Shown here: positions 12,301 to 22,169 of the stretch, piece by piece
Layout of the letters: every line of letters begins with the position of its first letter
How positions within the stretch are numbered: the first letter of the stretch is position 1
DNA from: Antedon mediterranea
Lineage: Eukaryota; Echinodermata; Crinoidea; Comatulida; Antedonidae
NCBI RefSeq assembly: GCF_964355755.1
Contig: NC_092677.1
Coordinates: 5,647,001-5,711,000 of the forward strand
Direction of reading: 5' to 3'
DNA length: 64,000 bases
Program-made: the position numbers and the translations under genes
The notes under the pieces: model-generated
What the model was told of the DNA's origin: nothing
The model's database searches: none
Seen by the model: only the letters and a program-made list of their open reading frames with translations

Positions 12301-15300
12301 AACACTGCATCGATACTACCACAATAATATCAAAATTGAAACCTGTCATAAGAAAACATAATATTGTCAATCATGACAATTTTAATGACTGTATTGTTTT
12401 TTAATACATAAAATTTGTTAACCAGCACTATTGTTAAACTGATTAAAAACGAAGTTGTAACATCTTTAAATGTATTTTTCTTCTTCTTTCTTATCTATGG
12501 TGAACTTGCATCTTAATAAATAGTATGGGAAATTTCTAATCTTTTTTTAGCCCTTAGGTGAAAGTGAATTAAAATGGCTTTCAAAAAATGAATTATTGAA
12601 TTACCTTTTCAGTGGGACAATCTTTAAATTTAAAGCAGGTTTTTTTTAGATCATGACGGCAGGTACGGTCGCATGTGGAAAAAACTGGAATTATAACACA
12701 GTACAATTTTGACTGGGGGTCATTGAAATATGACCTTGACAATGTAAATTCCTTTGAGTTTACTGTGTAAACTTGACTAGCACATATAAAAGCCAAGGTT
12801 GAGAAAACTTGATTTGATCAAATTAAAAATAAACAATAAAGGAACTTGAAAGTGAAATAGTTTCAAAGAAAATTTCTAATCTTTTTTTAGCCCATTTAGG
12901 TGAAAGTGAATTAAAATGGCTTTCAAAAAATGACTTATTGAATCACCTATTCAGTGGGACAATCTTTAATTTAAAAGCAGGTTTTTTATGTTACCCCTAA
13001 TTATTATATTGCTGTGAACAAAGCTCCTATTTCTATGAACTTATGAGTCACTGTAGCTTTGTGAATGAAATTAAAGCATATCTCCACAAAATAAGAAAAG
13101 GAAACTTAATTTGCCAATGGTTCATTGCAAATACAAAAACAACTGAGTTTCAATAAGACATAAAAACAAAACAAAAATTGATTTCTAGCCAAATTATCAA
13201 GGACATTTTGTTTTTATATATTTTTGAGAAATGTTCAAGAATAATCTAATCATATGTTCATCACTAATAACTACACAAAAACAACAGTTCCAATCAGACA
13301 TAAAAACAAAACTTGATTTCTAGCCAAATTATCAAGGAAGTTTTGTTTTTTATTTTTTGGGAAATTTCCAAATACCGTAATCATAAGCGATTGCCTTTAC
13401 TATTCTTCTTAAAGGTGGCAATCCTGATCAAAATTCATTAACAATGGAAAAAAAACAGCTACAGTACACATTCTATTCTCTCGTATTACCCACTAGTTCA
13501 GACTACCTGCACTTTTATGCCCGACGATACATCATCAAAAGCATATTGATTGAAATATCTACATACATGCTGTACATGGTGTACCACAAACTTTATAGCA
13601 ACATATTCTCTCTATTCATAAAGGCTTTTGCAACAATTCACTATTTGCCCCAATCGTAAGAAAAGTTTCATTGTTTGTGTCTTATTGGATTGCATTTCTG
13701 CTGACAGGATGTTAGGTCATTGTATTACGTCTAAATAAACATAATGCAAAGGATAATAAGCAGGATATCCGTACATTAAAACTAAGAAACAGTTTAAATA
13801 ACAATTTAAGTTTATACAATGTTAAATTTAGTATAATTACCGACATTACAGTTTTCTAGTGTTGTTGTCTCATTAAGCCTTGCATTCTCTGCATAGCAAG
13901 TAAGAATTGATTGACATATCTCAATTTTTATAGTTGTTGTATTTTCTTCGTTCTCAGCCACTTTTCCATCTTGTAATATCAATACTAATGATGGCTTGGG
14001 ATGGCCATCTGCTGTACATGTTGCAATACCATCTTCAGATGTAAAAGTAACAGTGATATCTAAATGAAAAATATCAGTTAATTTCAATTTAATGTGATAT
14101 GTTTTAATTAAATTTTGCGATACACCATGATATGTAGTTCTAAAAAATTTAGTTTTTCGACGCTACGATCATTTTAGAAGTGAGGTGTTGTCCTGAGGAT
14201 GGAAACTTTGAGAAACTCAACCATTTTTTTAGACATACGTGTAAACTGCAAACTTATATAACATATTGATTTTTGCCATGTTGGATATGGTGAATGAGGT
14301 AGAAAATCACTGAACCTAGTTGTGTAGCTTGGCTAGTACTAATAGAGATAGGATCATACTCATTTGAATGAATCAAAATACGAATATTAACATCCACATT
14401 GTATTAAAAATGGGAATATTTCCATGGATTGAAAATTCAATTAATTAGACAAAAAATCATTTTTTATGGTTTACATACAATATACTATCAAGTGTTTTCC
14501 TTCACTTGTTTTAGCATTCTCTCCTTTAAACTGATCACTTTCTGCTTTACATGTATAATTCCCAGCATCTTCTTCAGTAGCTGATTTAATCTTAAGAACC
14601 GACTCTGTACTGTTATTTGCAATCTCATATCTAGAAGGGTTGTTGGTGTTGACTGTCTGTCCATCCTTATACCAAGTAATGTGAGGAATAGGATCACCAT
14701 CAGGTATACTACAGGTAAAGGTCACTAATTGACCTTCGTAGATAGTACTTTCTGAGGCAATAAGAAGTGGTTGATCCAAGTCTGAGGTAAACAATTAAAT
14801 GCAAGAAAATATGCAACATTATTCTTAGCAGTAAACTATAAACCACTATTAATATTATCAAACACTTCTTTAAATCACTTTCAGAGGTTTATACAATTCT
14901 AATACGTTTGGGAACATTTATCTATGCTACATTGATTTGCCAGATGATTTGTTATTTCTTTAAATATAAAAAATGATTTTCTATTTGAAACACAACAAAA
15001 TAATCACTACATATTTTATTTACACATATGATATAATAATTATATTGAAATAGTGTGTTTACTTACAATATACAGTTAGAATAGATGGATTTGATTGTTC
15101 AGTATATCCATCATTTTTACGTATCTCACAGTGAAATATTTTTTTAGAATCACCTCTCATTGGCTGTGAAATCCCCAAGTCAGCTTTTCTAGGTGTTATG
15201 TTCAATGTAAAACGTCCATTGTTTAACTTCTTATCATTTACAAGGTTTGAATTGATGATGAATCCATCTTCATTTAGTTCATCCCATTGTATTACATCAG

Positions 15301-15682
15301 GTGCAGTAGTAAATTGTGAATAATCACAAGTCATCACCACTTCAGCATCACCTTCCTTGGCTGTCTGGTTGGCTGCTGTCACCAACTGACAATGTGCTTC
15401 TGCAAATTAAACATACAAACGTGTTATAACCCTTTTAAAATGCCAGAGAGAATAATGATCCTAAATTGTGTAACCATGTGAGATGCAAAATACAAAATTG
15501 TAGGCTGATGTAAACATTGTAGTGGTCGTTAATAAACCACTAGGGTAAGTGATTAATTAAGATGGAAACATTTTAAGAAATACTGTATTTAACTTTAATC
15601 AAAGCAGCTTACCTTTTATAGTAATATCCAGTAATATTACTACAGCTACAAAAGACTGAAATAATAAACAAGAAATATTCAT
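3329..15682 (-). CDS. Ig receptor with ITIM-like tail, copy A (gene span)
   Basis: Spliced gene read on the minus strand. Exons in order: 15682-15613, 15399-15067, 14781-14479, 14059-13841, 11509-11432, 10439-10179, 8952-8916, 8736-8622, 8496-8421, 7437-7412, 7188-7134, 6750-6704, 6516-6402, 4753-4735, 3353-3329. All junctions keep one frame: a leader, three Ig domains, a membrane segment and a tail with YxxM (EEYQMM), VTYADL and IKYVDL motifs. Known biology: [ISLV]xYxx[LV] motifs recruit SHP-type phosphatases when phosphorylated, and YxxM recruits PI3K. Inference: an inhibitory or paired immune-type surface receptor. It is unrelated by gene order to any named vertebrate gene, so no symbol is given. 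First exon and promoter were not resolved. Confidence 0.75.
4735..4753 (-). CDS. 19-nt tail microexon, copy A
   Basis: Encodes ANDSPK plus two bases (phase 1 to 2). The acceptor is ...TGTCCTAG and the donor GTAATG. It is the same length and phase as copy B 45952-45970, and that conservation is the main support. Confidence 0.55.
6402..6516 (-). CDS. Tail exon with IKYVDL ITIM, copy A
   Basis: A 115-nt exon (phase 0 to 1) encoding KEIKYVDLDLRPSTS... and ...TSYFELSEGVLHPK. IKYVDL fits [ISLV]xYxx[LV]; TSYFEL is a second tyrosine site resembling an ITSM but ending in Leu. The copy B counterpart is 47528-47645, whose second site reads TPYFEF. Confidence 0.8.
6704..6750 (-). CDS. Small GIS-type tail exon, copy A
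   Basis: A 47-nt exon (phase 1 to 0) encoding GISGKDKKILPESVKP. It pairs with the following IKYVDL exon. Copy B has two such exon pairs. Donor is GTAAGT. Confidence 0.65.
7134..7188 (-). CDS. Tail exon with VTYADL ITIM, copy A
   Basis: A 55-nt exon (phase 0 to 1) encoding KKDKPVTYADLGHGRNPT. VTYADL fits the ITIM consensus. Copy B (49642-49741) carries the cognate VTYAEV plus an upstream IIYENV that copy A lacks. Confidence 0.75.
7412..7437 (-). CDS. 26-nt tail microexon, copy A
   Basis: Encodes GRRIGRSIT across the junctions (phase 1 to 0). It is needed to restore the frame between 8421 and 7188. It has the same length and phase as copy B 50272-50297, and strong splice sites (TTATTAAG and GTAAGA). 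Confidence 0.65.
7622..7745 (-). repeat. Possible retroposon 3' end with (ATGAA)n tail
   Basis: On the minus strand the segment ends with GTTGGTCAAATAAATAAATG and then repeated ATGAA, which is typical of the 3' tails of CR1/L2-like LINEs or of SINEs. No coding remnant was recognised. Confidence 0.4.
8421..8496 (-). CDS. Acidic tail exon, copy A
   Basis: A 76-nt exon encoding INPDDEDEEHLAEHQ followed by GTSGGNAEYE (phase 0 to 1). The donor of copy B (TCTG|GTGAGT) is mutated to GTGGAA here, and a later GTACTG restores the phase, adding seven codons that include a Tyr. Counterpart: 50845-50899. Confidence 0.65.
8622..8736 (-). CDS. Juxtamembrane tail exon with YQMM, copy A
   Basis: A 115-nt exon (phase 2 to 0) encoding RSGEEYQMMDNETEVFITSS and a Ser/Gln-rich remainder ending GQRFE. 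EEYQMM is a YxxM motif, the family consensus for PI3K p85 SH2 binding. The donor is the unusual GTTGGT, shared with copy B at 51424-51586, where the Tyr is Ser (GEESRM). Confidence 0.65.
8916..8952 (-). CDS. Basic juxtamembrane exon, copy A
   Basis: Encodes FRYKNKDKRHGN (phase 1 to 2). The basic run fits a stop-transfer anchor just inside the membrane. It would follow directly whichever membrane exon is used. Copy B: 52061-52094. Confidence 0.65.
9134..9170 (+). repeat. (ATGAACT)n retroposon tail
   Basis: GGACAAATAAA followed by three tandem ATGAACT units. It looks like a LINE/SINE 3' tail on the plus strand, inside an intron of copy A. Confidence 0.4.
10179..10439 (-). CDS. Cys-rich membrane exon, copy A
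   Basis: A 261-nt symmetrical exon (phase 1-1). Residues 1-60 (YKNIEWSN..., VEGGKPVEMSFKYRPS..., KKEDKVIGSN) look like the A-C' strands of an Ig fold with Phe where the B-strand Cys should be. The end is a hydrophobic, very Cys-rich stretch (TVCQFVCYCCLYFCGFFC). The copy B exon (52368-52628) has identical length and is highly conserved. Including both this and the 11432-11509 exon would give two membrane spans and put the ITIM tail outside. Mutually exclusive use of the two is therefore likely. Confidence 0.7.
11126..11360. repeat. Dispersed direct repeat, copy 1
   Basis: About 235 bp (from AGATCATGACGGCAG to GTTTCAAAG) recur at 12648-12885 with substitutions and small indels. It lies in an intron upstream of the Cys-rich exon. 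Origin unknown. Confidence 0.6.
11432..11509 (-). CDS. Transmembrane exon, copy A
   Basis: A 78-nt exon (phase 1-1) encoding AGPGSFYIILIALIVVCLFL and then WLLLLV. This is a clear single transmembrane helix. Splice sites ...ATTCCAG and GTAAGT. Spliced directly to 8952 it would be followed by FRYKNKDK, a normal type I topology. Confidence 0.75.
11968..11991 (+). repeat. AAATAAAGAAATTCAAATTC retroposon-like tail
   Basis: AATAAAG followed by AAATTC repeats and A-rich sequence, resembling a retroposon 3' end. The body upstream is not identifiable. Confidence 0.3.
12535..12995. repeat. Imperfect tandem repeat with embedded direct repeat
   Basis: The segment from AATTTCTAATCTTTTTTTAG to AAAGCAGGTTTTTT occurs at about 12535-12645 and again at about 12871-12990. 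Between the two lies the second copy (12648-12885) of the 11126-11360 repeat. So an about 336-bp unit is present once in full plus a partial second copy. Confidence 0.6.
13134..13390. repeat. Tandem duplication in intron
   Basis: Two diverged copies (about 13134-13250 and 13277-13390) share AGACATAAAAACAAAAC and TTGATTTCTAGCCAAATTAT plus AAGGA. It lies in the intron between the third Ig exon and the transmembrane exon. Confidence 0.55.
13841..14059 (-). CDS. Third Ig exon (C2-like), copy A
   Basis: A 219-nt exon (phase 1-1). The Ig signature is GIATCTADGHPKPS with the B-strand Cys, and LTCYAEN with the F-strand Cys. The canonical core Trp is replaced (VLILQDGK), so it is a short, divergent C2-type fold. 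Potential N-glycosylation sites are visible (NTT, NET). Copy B: 55578-55805. Confidence 0.8.
14479..14781 (-). CDS. Second Ig exon (I-set-like), copy A
   Basis: A 303-nt exon (phase 1-1) with classic Ig features: VTFTCSIPDGDPIPHITWYK (Cys and Trp) and EDAGNYTCKAE (the Asp-x-Gly-x-Tyr-x-Cys motif). Donor is GTATGT. Copy B: 56236-56541. Confidence 0.88.
15067..15399 (-). CDS. First Ig exon (V-like), copy A
   Basis: A 333-nt exon (phase 1-1) encoding EAHCQLVTAANQTAKEGDAE, MTCDYSQF (B-strand Cys), IQWDEL (Trp) and FHCEIR (F-strand Cys), ending ILTVY. It is the membrane-distal domain and directly follows the leader. Copy B: 57441-57767. Confidence 0.85.
15613..15682 (-). CDS. Leader (signal peptide) exon, copy A
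   Basis: Starting at the ATG at 15680-15682 the frame reads MNISCLLFQSFVAVVILLDI, then TIK, then donor GTAAGC (phase 1) in frame with the first Ig exon. This is a plausible signal peptide. A TTTCAG acceptor lies inside, so the coding part may instead start at 15655 after an upstream first exon. Copy B needs such an exon, because TAG precedes its acceptor. Confidence 0.6.
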
Positions 15683-18600
15683 TAAAAAAAGTGCTACAAT
15701 TCTTTATGTTTATTTTTACTGGAATTTGCCAATTTTATAAATAAATTAACATCAGACTTGAATAAAAAGTAATTTCTAATTTCAATATTAACAGCAAGTT
15801 GTTCATTTACTTGGAAAGTTCGGATGGCACTCACAAAAACAGTGATGCCGTAGTCAAATACTCGACGTCATAAAAGTATAAAATATCTTGGTATCTTTAT
15901 TTCAATTTAAAAAAACCTTAAAACAGCCAAAAAGCTTGATTTAGGATTTTTTTACAAAAGGCCTTCAATTAAAAACATCAATTACAAACTTGATTTCATA
16001 TAAAAAATATAGTGGTAATTACATTTATAGCAGTATCATCATCATCATCATCATCATAAAAAACGTTATATTGTTGTTTGTAGTATAAATGCCACAAATA
16101 ACGGTTTACAACAATGATATCATTATGTTATGTATTATCATGTAATCTATTTATTCTTTCCTTAGTATTATTTTGTCCGTCAATTATCTTTCAATCAATT
16201 TCATCTGGCTATGTCAATTTTTCAGAGTATATTCCTTATGGCCAGGAATCAATGTGATTATCTTGTCACGATGCACAATCAAAAATTATGCACAATTTAA
16301 CGAAATCATGTTTCAATGTAATCATATCTATCACAATTAAACCAAATTTGTTTGTTCATAAATTTCAGGTCATATTTCATCATATGGCAATTCAATTACA
16401 TGCGTAGCAAATATAACGCATGCGTAAGGATGCTTAAAATTTTAAAAATTGTCAACATTTATTTTCGTTGAAATCAGAGTATGTTTCAGGCAATTTTAAG
16501 TGTTTAAAAAATTGCCATGAATGATTTCTGTTTTACAACCTTTCTTTAGTAATTTCATCATATTTTATTCACTTTTCAACTTGAAACCATGTTATATAAG
16601 CATGTCATTTCCTTAAAGTGTATGTATCATATGTATGATTATGAAATTAAGAGAAAAAAAGTTGATTACATCATCACTAATTGCATATTAAACACAAAAA
16701 TAATTTAAATGAATGAATTAAATCTAGTTTTATTTCATTTTTGGTTGTGATAAAATTAACTTCCAGTCACGTTGCGCTGCTTGACTGTCACATTTGAAAT
16801 TGGTAATGTTTTATTGTGGCCACGCTATTTTGTATAAGTCGCTATATACATTTTCGTCATTTAGATTATATTGTCCCTCTGAATTTTGTTGTTGTTGTTA
16901 AAAGGGTCCTACAGTAGATACTGTTAGTGTTCTAGTCTAGAACTTAACTTAAACCAAAGCTAAAATATACCTAGTCAAGACTTCTTACTGGTAGCCTTAA
17001 TGGCGGTGGTGCGAAGAATTGTCTAATTTTGTAATAAAATTATTTGCTTACTTTCATCATTTAAATTCACTCTCTGACCTCCTATCATCGATAGTCGATC
17101 CAGTCCAGATTTTTCTGTGCACAATAGAAAGAAAAACTATTCACAAATATTTATAAGCTGCCCATTGTCCAATCACAGAGTGATTTATTTTTGTTCTAAT
17201 CACTTTCATTTATAAAATTTGCACTGGATATTTGGGCACTCTACAAAATAAAAAAAAAAGAAGAAAAATATGAGGAGCAACTGGTCATGTATATAAAAAT
17301 ACGATATAAAGATTAAAGCATATCATATAGAAGGAGTGGCATGCAAAAAAAAAAACATGGGTCTAGGCCTAGGTCCAGCCTGTGTATTTTTAAAGGCCAG
17401 GTGCAGGCAAAAAATCATATTTATCCAATAATTATCGATCTATAGTTTCCCCTATATGTTTCATAATTTTTGGGATTTTATTTGTGTTACACGAGCTTGT
17501 TGGAAATGGATTAAGGAATAGAAGGATATGCATCAGTTTGAGATCAAAGCTTCCATGACTCTAACCGCCGACAATGTAAAAACAAAATAAACAATTTAAT
17601 TAACCGTTGTTAACAATGAAATGGTCGTGTGCCTATATATTGTTTACTGCACATGCTCAACAACCTTTAACCTTGTTGGCTATGCTACTCACGTTTACTT
17701 AATTGTTTGAATATGATGACCTTTTCAAATTAAAAACAAAGTTCATATGTCTGAAGGAAAATGTTTTGAGTAATAACATTATTGAAAATTGGAAGAAAAT
17801 TGATAACGTTTACGCGATATGCGCTCTATTGAATGTGACGAAGGTCTAAATTTCACATGAATTCATATCTACAACTCATTACCTTTTAGAATAATTTTTA
17901 AAAATGGGGGGTCACCAGCCATCTCGGACAGCTATAATCGATCGAAAAAAGGCATATTTTTATACAAATTTGCATATAATGGCCCATTTTCAAGCGCACG
18001 ATTTTTAAAGTTTGACGTGCATGTGTGTCATTATTTTAAATTCATAATTCATCAAAAATGAAAGGAACTTATCCCAAAAGGTATATACAGAACAAAATCA
18101 AGTGCAAAAACGGTTTGTCTAAGCTGCGCGAGAGCTAAGTACGTAAAAGTGAGCATTTTATAACTTTCAAAGCGCGCGTACGCGCGAAAATACCAAGGTT
18201 CAAAATTTTGCTGATGATACAGGAAGATGACCCTTGACATGAAGCATCCGTGTGTCCAAGTTTCATTCGAAAAAGGCTGTTTCGTGTTAGTTTTGAATTT
18301 ATAGTCATATTTTCATTAAACCATTTGTTGCACAACTACATATACGTGCATCTGCTGGCCAAGTTGCAACATAACTGCTACCACCGTTTTTGAGATCTGC
18401 TGCTGCGGACAAAAAATGAGCAGACTAAAAAATGAAATCTTTGACAATAACAATAATTACTAATATAACTTGAATTTTACGTTTCTTGGCCTAGTTAGTA
18501 TTTTAACTTCAGAGTTCACTGTATTTTCATGCTAGGCCTATATAGAGCAAACATTTTTCACAGTATATCCACCATCTTTTTTCACCTTCTAGGGAGTCAC

Positions 18601-18975
18601 CAGACATGTTATTACATTAGGTTAAACTACCTATCTTCCTGGTTTTTATAGCAGAATTTTGCTAAATTTTGTATTTGACCATGCATAAGGGAAATTCATG
18701 TTTTTTCGTCTAAACACAGGTTTTATATTTAAAATTCATGCCTGTACCTGAGCTTTAAGACACACAGTACAAATCCTAGAAGGGGGAGGGGAGGGGCTAT
18801 GCTGGAATAGTAGCTGAACAACATACTAGCCTACCAATAAAGGGGCCTCTTGCTCTGTGTGTGTGCCACACCTTACTTCAACCAAAGCCTGGTGATTGGC
18901 TAGTGGTTATGTCATCCACATCACATCCAATCACCGGGATACATCACCACTGACTCTACTACTCTCTGGCAAACC
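15683..18975. other. Upstream flank of receptor copy A
   Basis: No gene is recognised. It should contain the promoter and any 5' exon of receptor A. An ATC microsatellite (16035-16057) is present, and a GC-richer stretch at about 17880-18420 looks like dispersed repeat but was not assigned. Confidence 0.35.
16035..16057. repeat. (ATC)n microsatellite
   Basis: About seven to eight tandem ATC units. Confidence 0.9.
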
Positions 18976-19821
18976 AAAGAATATATATCACAAGAATGAG
19001 TATTCCGCGATTTTTGCATGAGAAATTTGTAACAGAGAGCTCCAGTGAGTGATGCCCGCCCTCATAAGGGTGGATGTATACATACTAAATAAGACTTGAT
19101 TTTATAGACATGATACATGTCACATTAAATAGAATTATGATGATAGTTTTTGCAATTGTAAACTATTTTATAATACATATTTATTAACAAACTAGTGTTT
19201 ATTCACTTTTACAGACAATTATTTACTAACATGCTAAGTTAGTTCACAAAAAAGGCCCAACACAGCAACACCAAAAACCAACGAATATTACTCAGCACGG
19301 CCTATTCTCTACCATTGCCGTGTGCTACTGTACGCCCGGTAAATTAAGTATTGTTTTTATGATATAAATTAGTATAAAACACATGTTATTAATAGGAGAA
19401 AATGTTAAATGTCATTAACATTTATTTGTTTTACCAGAAACAAGTTAAATATAGGAATATTATTAAACTATCCTTTGTGAAAACCCGTAAACACCAACAC
19501 GCCCGGTCACGCTATCGTAGCGCCCGGTTGATAAATCAAACTGTTTATACGGCAGTTTTTACTAAATAAATTGCATAAAACGAACAATTAAATATTCAAA
19601 TACTAGTACAGTATTTAACATGATGTTGGCATGTAGTTGATAACATTTTTTATCATGAAAATACTAGCTACCGGTGGTCTAGCCTTTGATTATTGAAACC
19701 GTCACAAAAAGTTGTATACATCCCAGATACATCCACACTTATGGCGGCGCCCTACCACATGGACAATATTACTGTTACAGAGAAAATCGCGGATTACTCA
19801 TTCTTGTGATATATATTCTTT
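18976..19821. mobile_element. Inverted-repeat (MITE-like) element 1
   Basis: The left end reads AAAGAATATATATCACAAGA and continues ATGAGTATTCCGCGATTTT. The right end is its near-perfect reverse complement, ending at 19821. Homology continues inward for about 100 bp (GGTGGATGTATACA against its complement near 19720-19745). Total about 850 bp, no coding capacity seen: a non-autonomous DNA element. Confidence 0.65.
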
Positions 19822-20108
19822 GCTTCAACAAAAGGCTGGCCTAGATTAGATCGATCTAGCCTTAGAGACCTACTAGGCCCAGGCAGGGTAGCCTATCCCC
19901 CATGGCCCAGCCATTATTATTACTACTAGGCCCTAAACACCAAACGGAAACAAACGATACCAAATGAGAATCAGAATGGTGTAAATACCTACCAAACGAA
20001 AATAGATAATTGATATTATGATAAAATTATTTATGAAAAGCCAATTTTTATAGCACCAGGCGCTAGCCTCCTACTAGCTAGTTCCGTTTCGTACCTGTCA
20101 TTTATTTC

Positions 20109-20845
20109 GTAACTTTATTGTGAGTACCACACCTTAGAATTAGGCCTCAAAAATACTTTTAACGAAGGAGATCAAATAGGCCTAGCCTAGATCCTTTAAA
20201 TTGATGAATTTACAGACGTGTTTCTCGCACAGGTTCGTGAATTTTGCATACGCCATGTTCAATGTTGTTGTTTCTATGGAGCGCCAAAAGAGCAATCATA
20301 ATAGAGGGCTAAAAACTCAGTATAATGCGTATATTTAATGCATTTTGTGAAAATTACGTTAAATTTTAAAATATTTTGTCAATATCAATGCAACAAAATT
20401 ATTACTGTTGATAATGTACATGGTTTTCGCAGTTTTCATTAATTTTTAAGAATGAAAATCGACACTGTTTGTTTACCTCAATGATCTAAATAATATTCCT
20501 CTTAGTCGTAAGTTGATATTTGAAAACAGCACATTATTAGCAGTAAAATGTTACAGCATTTTTATTGACAAAATATATTAAAATTAAACGTGTATTTCTA
20601 TAATAGATGTATTAAAAGAAGACGCATTCCACTGAGTTTTTAACTATCTATTATATTTGCACTTTTGGCGCTCCAAAGAAAAAAAATATTGAACTTCGAG
20701 TATGCTAAATTCGCGAACGGTATGCGAGAAACATGTTTGTAAAATCATCAATTTAAAGAATTTATTTGTTACTTTTTATGTGATTCTTCTTCATAAAAGT
20801 ACTTATGAGGCCCAATTTTAAGGTGCGGTATTCACAATAAGTTAC
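20109..20845. mobile_element. Foldback element 2 with ~190-bp arms
   Basis: The left arm starts GTAACTTTATTGTGAGTACC; the right arm ends with the imperfect complement at 20841-20845. Matching landmarks on opposite strands are ACACCTTAGAATTAGGCCTC, TTTAAATTGATGA, GTTTCTCGCA and GGAGCGCCAA. The centre (about 20300-20650) is unique. No ORF is visible. Confidence 0.7.
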
Positions 20846-20893
20846 TAAACAAGTTTGGAGTCAAAAAGAAGTCGAAATAAAAACAGGTAGATA

Positions 20894-20923
20894 AGATAAG
20901 ATAAGATAAATTTATTGAACGAA
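20894..20923 (-). repeat. (GATAA)n, possible retroposon tail
   Basis: Tandem GATAA units followed by ATTTATTGAAC. On the minus strand this is a TTTATCTTATC-type tail like those of LINE/SINE copies. Confidence 0.4.
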
Positions 20924-21193
20924 CGCTTTTGTATCAGCGGCACACGTTTATAAGACGGCAATTGTTCATTTACAAGGCAATGTAAAAACAAAAAGAAAAG
21001 TATCAAAAAATAACATTTAAGTCTTAACTAAGAAGCGAATTATACAAGTAAAATGAAATTAGTAAAAACAAGGTAATCTTACATATCGAACAATACTTAA
21101 CCTATATGATGGAGTTAATGTTATTATCTATTTATTATCAGTATTATTAATATTTTCAAGTTTTAAGCGAATATATTATCATTATTATTACTA

Positions 21194-21194
<1 letters not shown>

Positions 21195-21229
<35 letters not shown>
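21195..21229. repeat. (AT)n microsatellite
   Basis: Uninterrupted AT dinucleotides just left of the LTR retrotransposon. Confidence 0.9.
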
Positions 21230-21230
<1 letters not shown>

Positions 21231-21355
21231 GCTAATTGATTTATTATACTGTTATTATTAAAATAAATGCAACTTTTATATGAATATTTGTTCTTATTAT
21301 ATTTAATATTAATAGTTATTTGTAATTTAATTAAATGTGATACAATTTTTATTAT

Positions 21356-22046
21356 TGTAATATAATGTTGCGTTGTTGAGGTACTAATGAAGGACTCTGA
21401 CTCGCTTGACTGTCGTAACACATATATTGTTTATTCAGTATAATACTTCAGTACAATATACAACTATAAGTATAGATAAGGAACGGACGGTCAATGATGC
21501 TGTCAGTGAGGTGTGGAGTGTGTAGGTCTGCTTCTGAAGAAGTGGCTGTGAGGTGTGTGCTCCGTGAAATGGCTGTAAGGTGTGTGCTCCGTGAAATGGC
21601 TGTAAGGTGTGTGCTCCGTGAGGTGGCTGTAAGGTGTGTGCTCCGTGAGGTGGCTGTAAGGTGTGTCTGGGCCCTTCTGAACTTGGGGGTATATTGGCTC
21701 AGTTCATTAGCATAATGTCATTACATCATCTGTGAGGGTAACGATTGGTCCTAAGTTGATCCAGGGGTGTTTAAGTGGGAGTGATTAACGGTATAATAAG
21801 GTATTTCTGTGATGGATGACACTGTCAAATCTGTACTTAAATAGTGTCGATCACTCCTGGTTTAACGATGGGAAAGTCACAAAATTAAGCTAAGTGTTTT
21901 CTTTAGGGATTCTATTATAAACTAAATGGTCATTAAAACATCTGGACAAACTCTCCTTTGGACTTTCTGGGTCAAGTTTGTGAACCTATTTGAATTCCGA
22001 TACAAAGGTCAATTTCTTAAATATAAAAGTATATCTTTATATCACA
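21356..22046 (-). repeat. 3' LTR of the retrotransposon
   Basis: A 691-bp copy of the LTR (plus-strand view TGTAATATAATG...ATATCACA). It is 107 bp longer than the 5' LTR because of extra 27-bp tandem units at 21551-21658. It borders the polypurine tract on its internal side. Confidence 0.93.
21551..21658. repeat. Four 27-bp tandem units inside the 3' LTR
   Basis: The unit contains AGGTGTGTGCTCCGTGA and TGGCTGTA, with two variants (GAAATGG twice, GAGGTGG twice). The other LTR has no complete unit, so the expansion or loss occurred after insertion, or during reverse transcription. Confidence 0.9.
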
Positions 22047-22047
22047 T

Positions 22048-22071
22048 CCCTCTGTTTCCCTTTTTTTTTTT
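22048..22071 (-). promoter_or_regulatory. Polypurine tract (PPT)
   Basis: On the minus strand an A-rich run followed by GGGAAACAGAGGG lies one base before the 3' LTR start (ATG-TGATAT). It is the expected primer site for plus-strand DNA synthesis. Confidence 0.85.
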
Positions 22072-22169
22072 CTGCAAAATCAAAACAAATCTCATCAAAT
22101 ACGTAGACTATGCTATCATTAATTTAGCAAATGTCGTAATTTAAAAATAATCTTGCAAAAACAATTTAA

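Noticed and set aside
21494-21715. 73-codon repetitive frame (MAVRCVLRE repeats)
   Set aside because: It is produced by the 27-bp tandem units inside the 3' LTR, with no evidence of coding.
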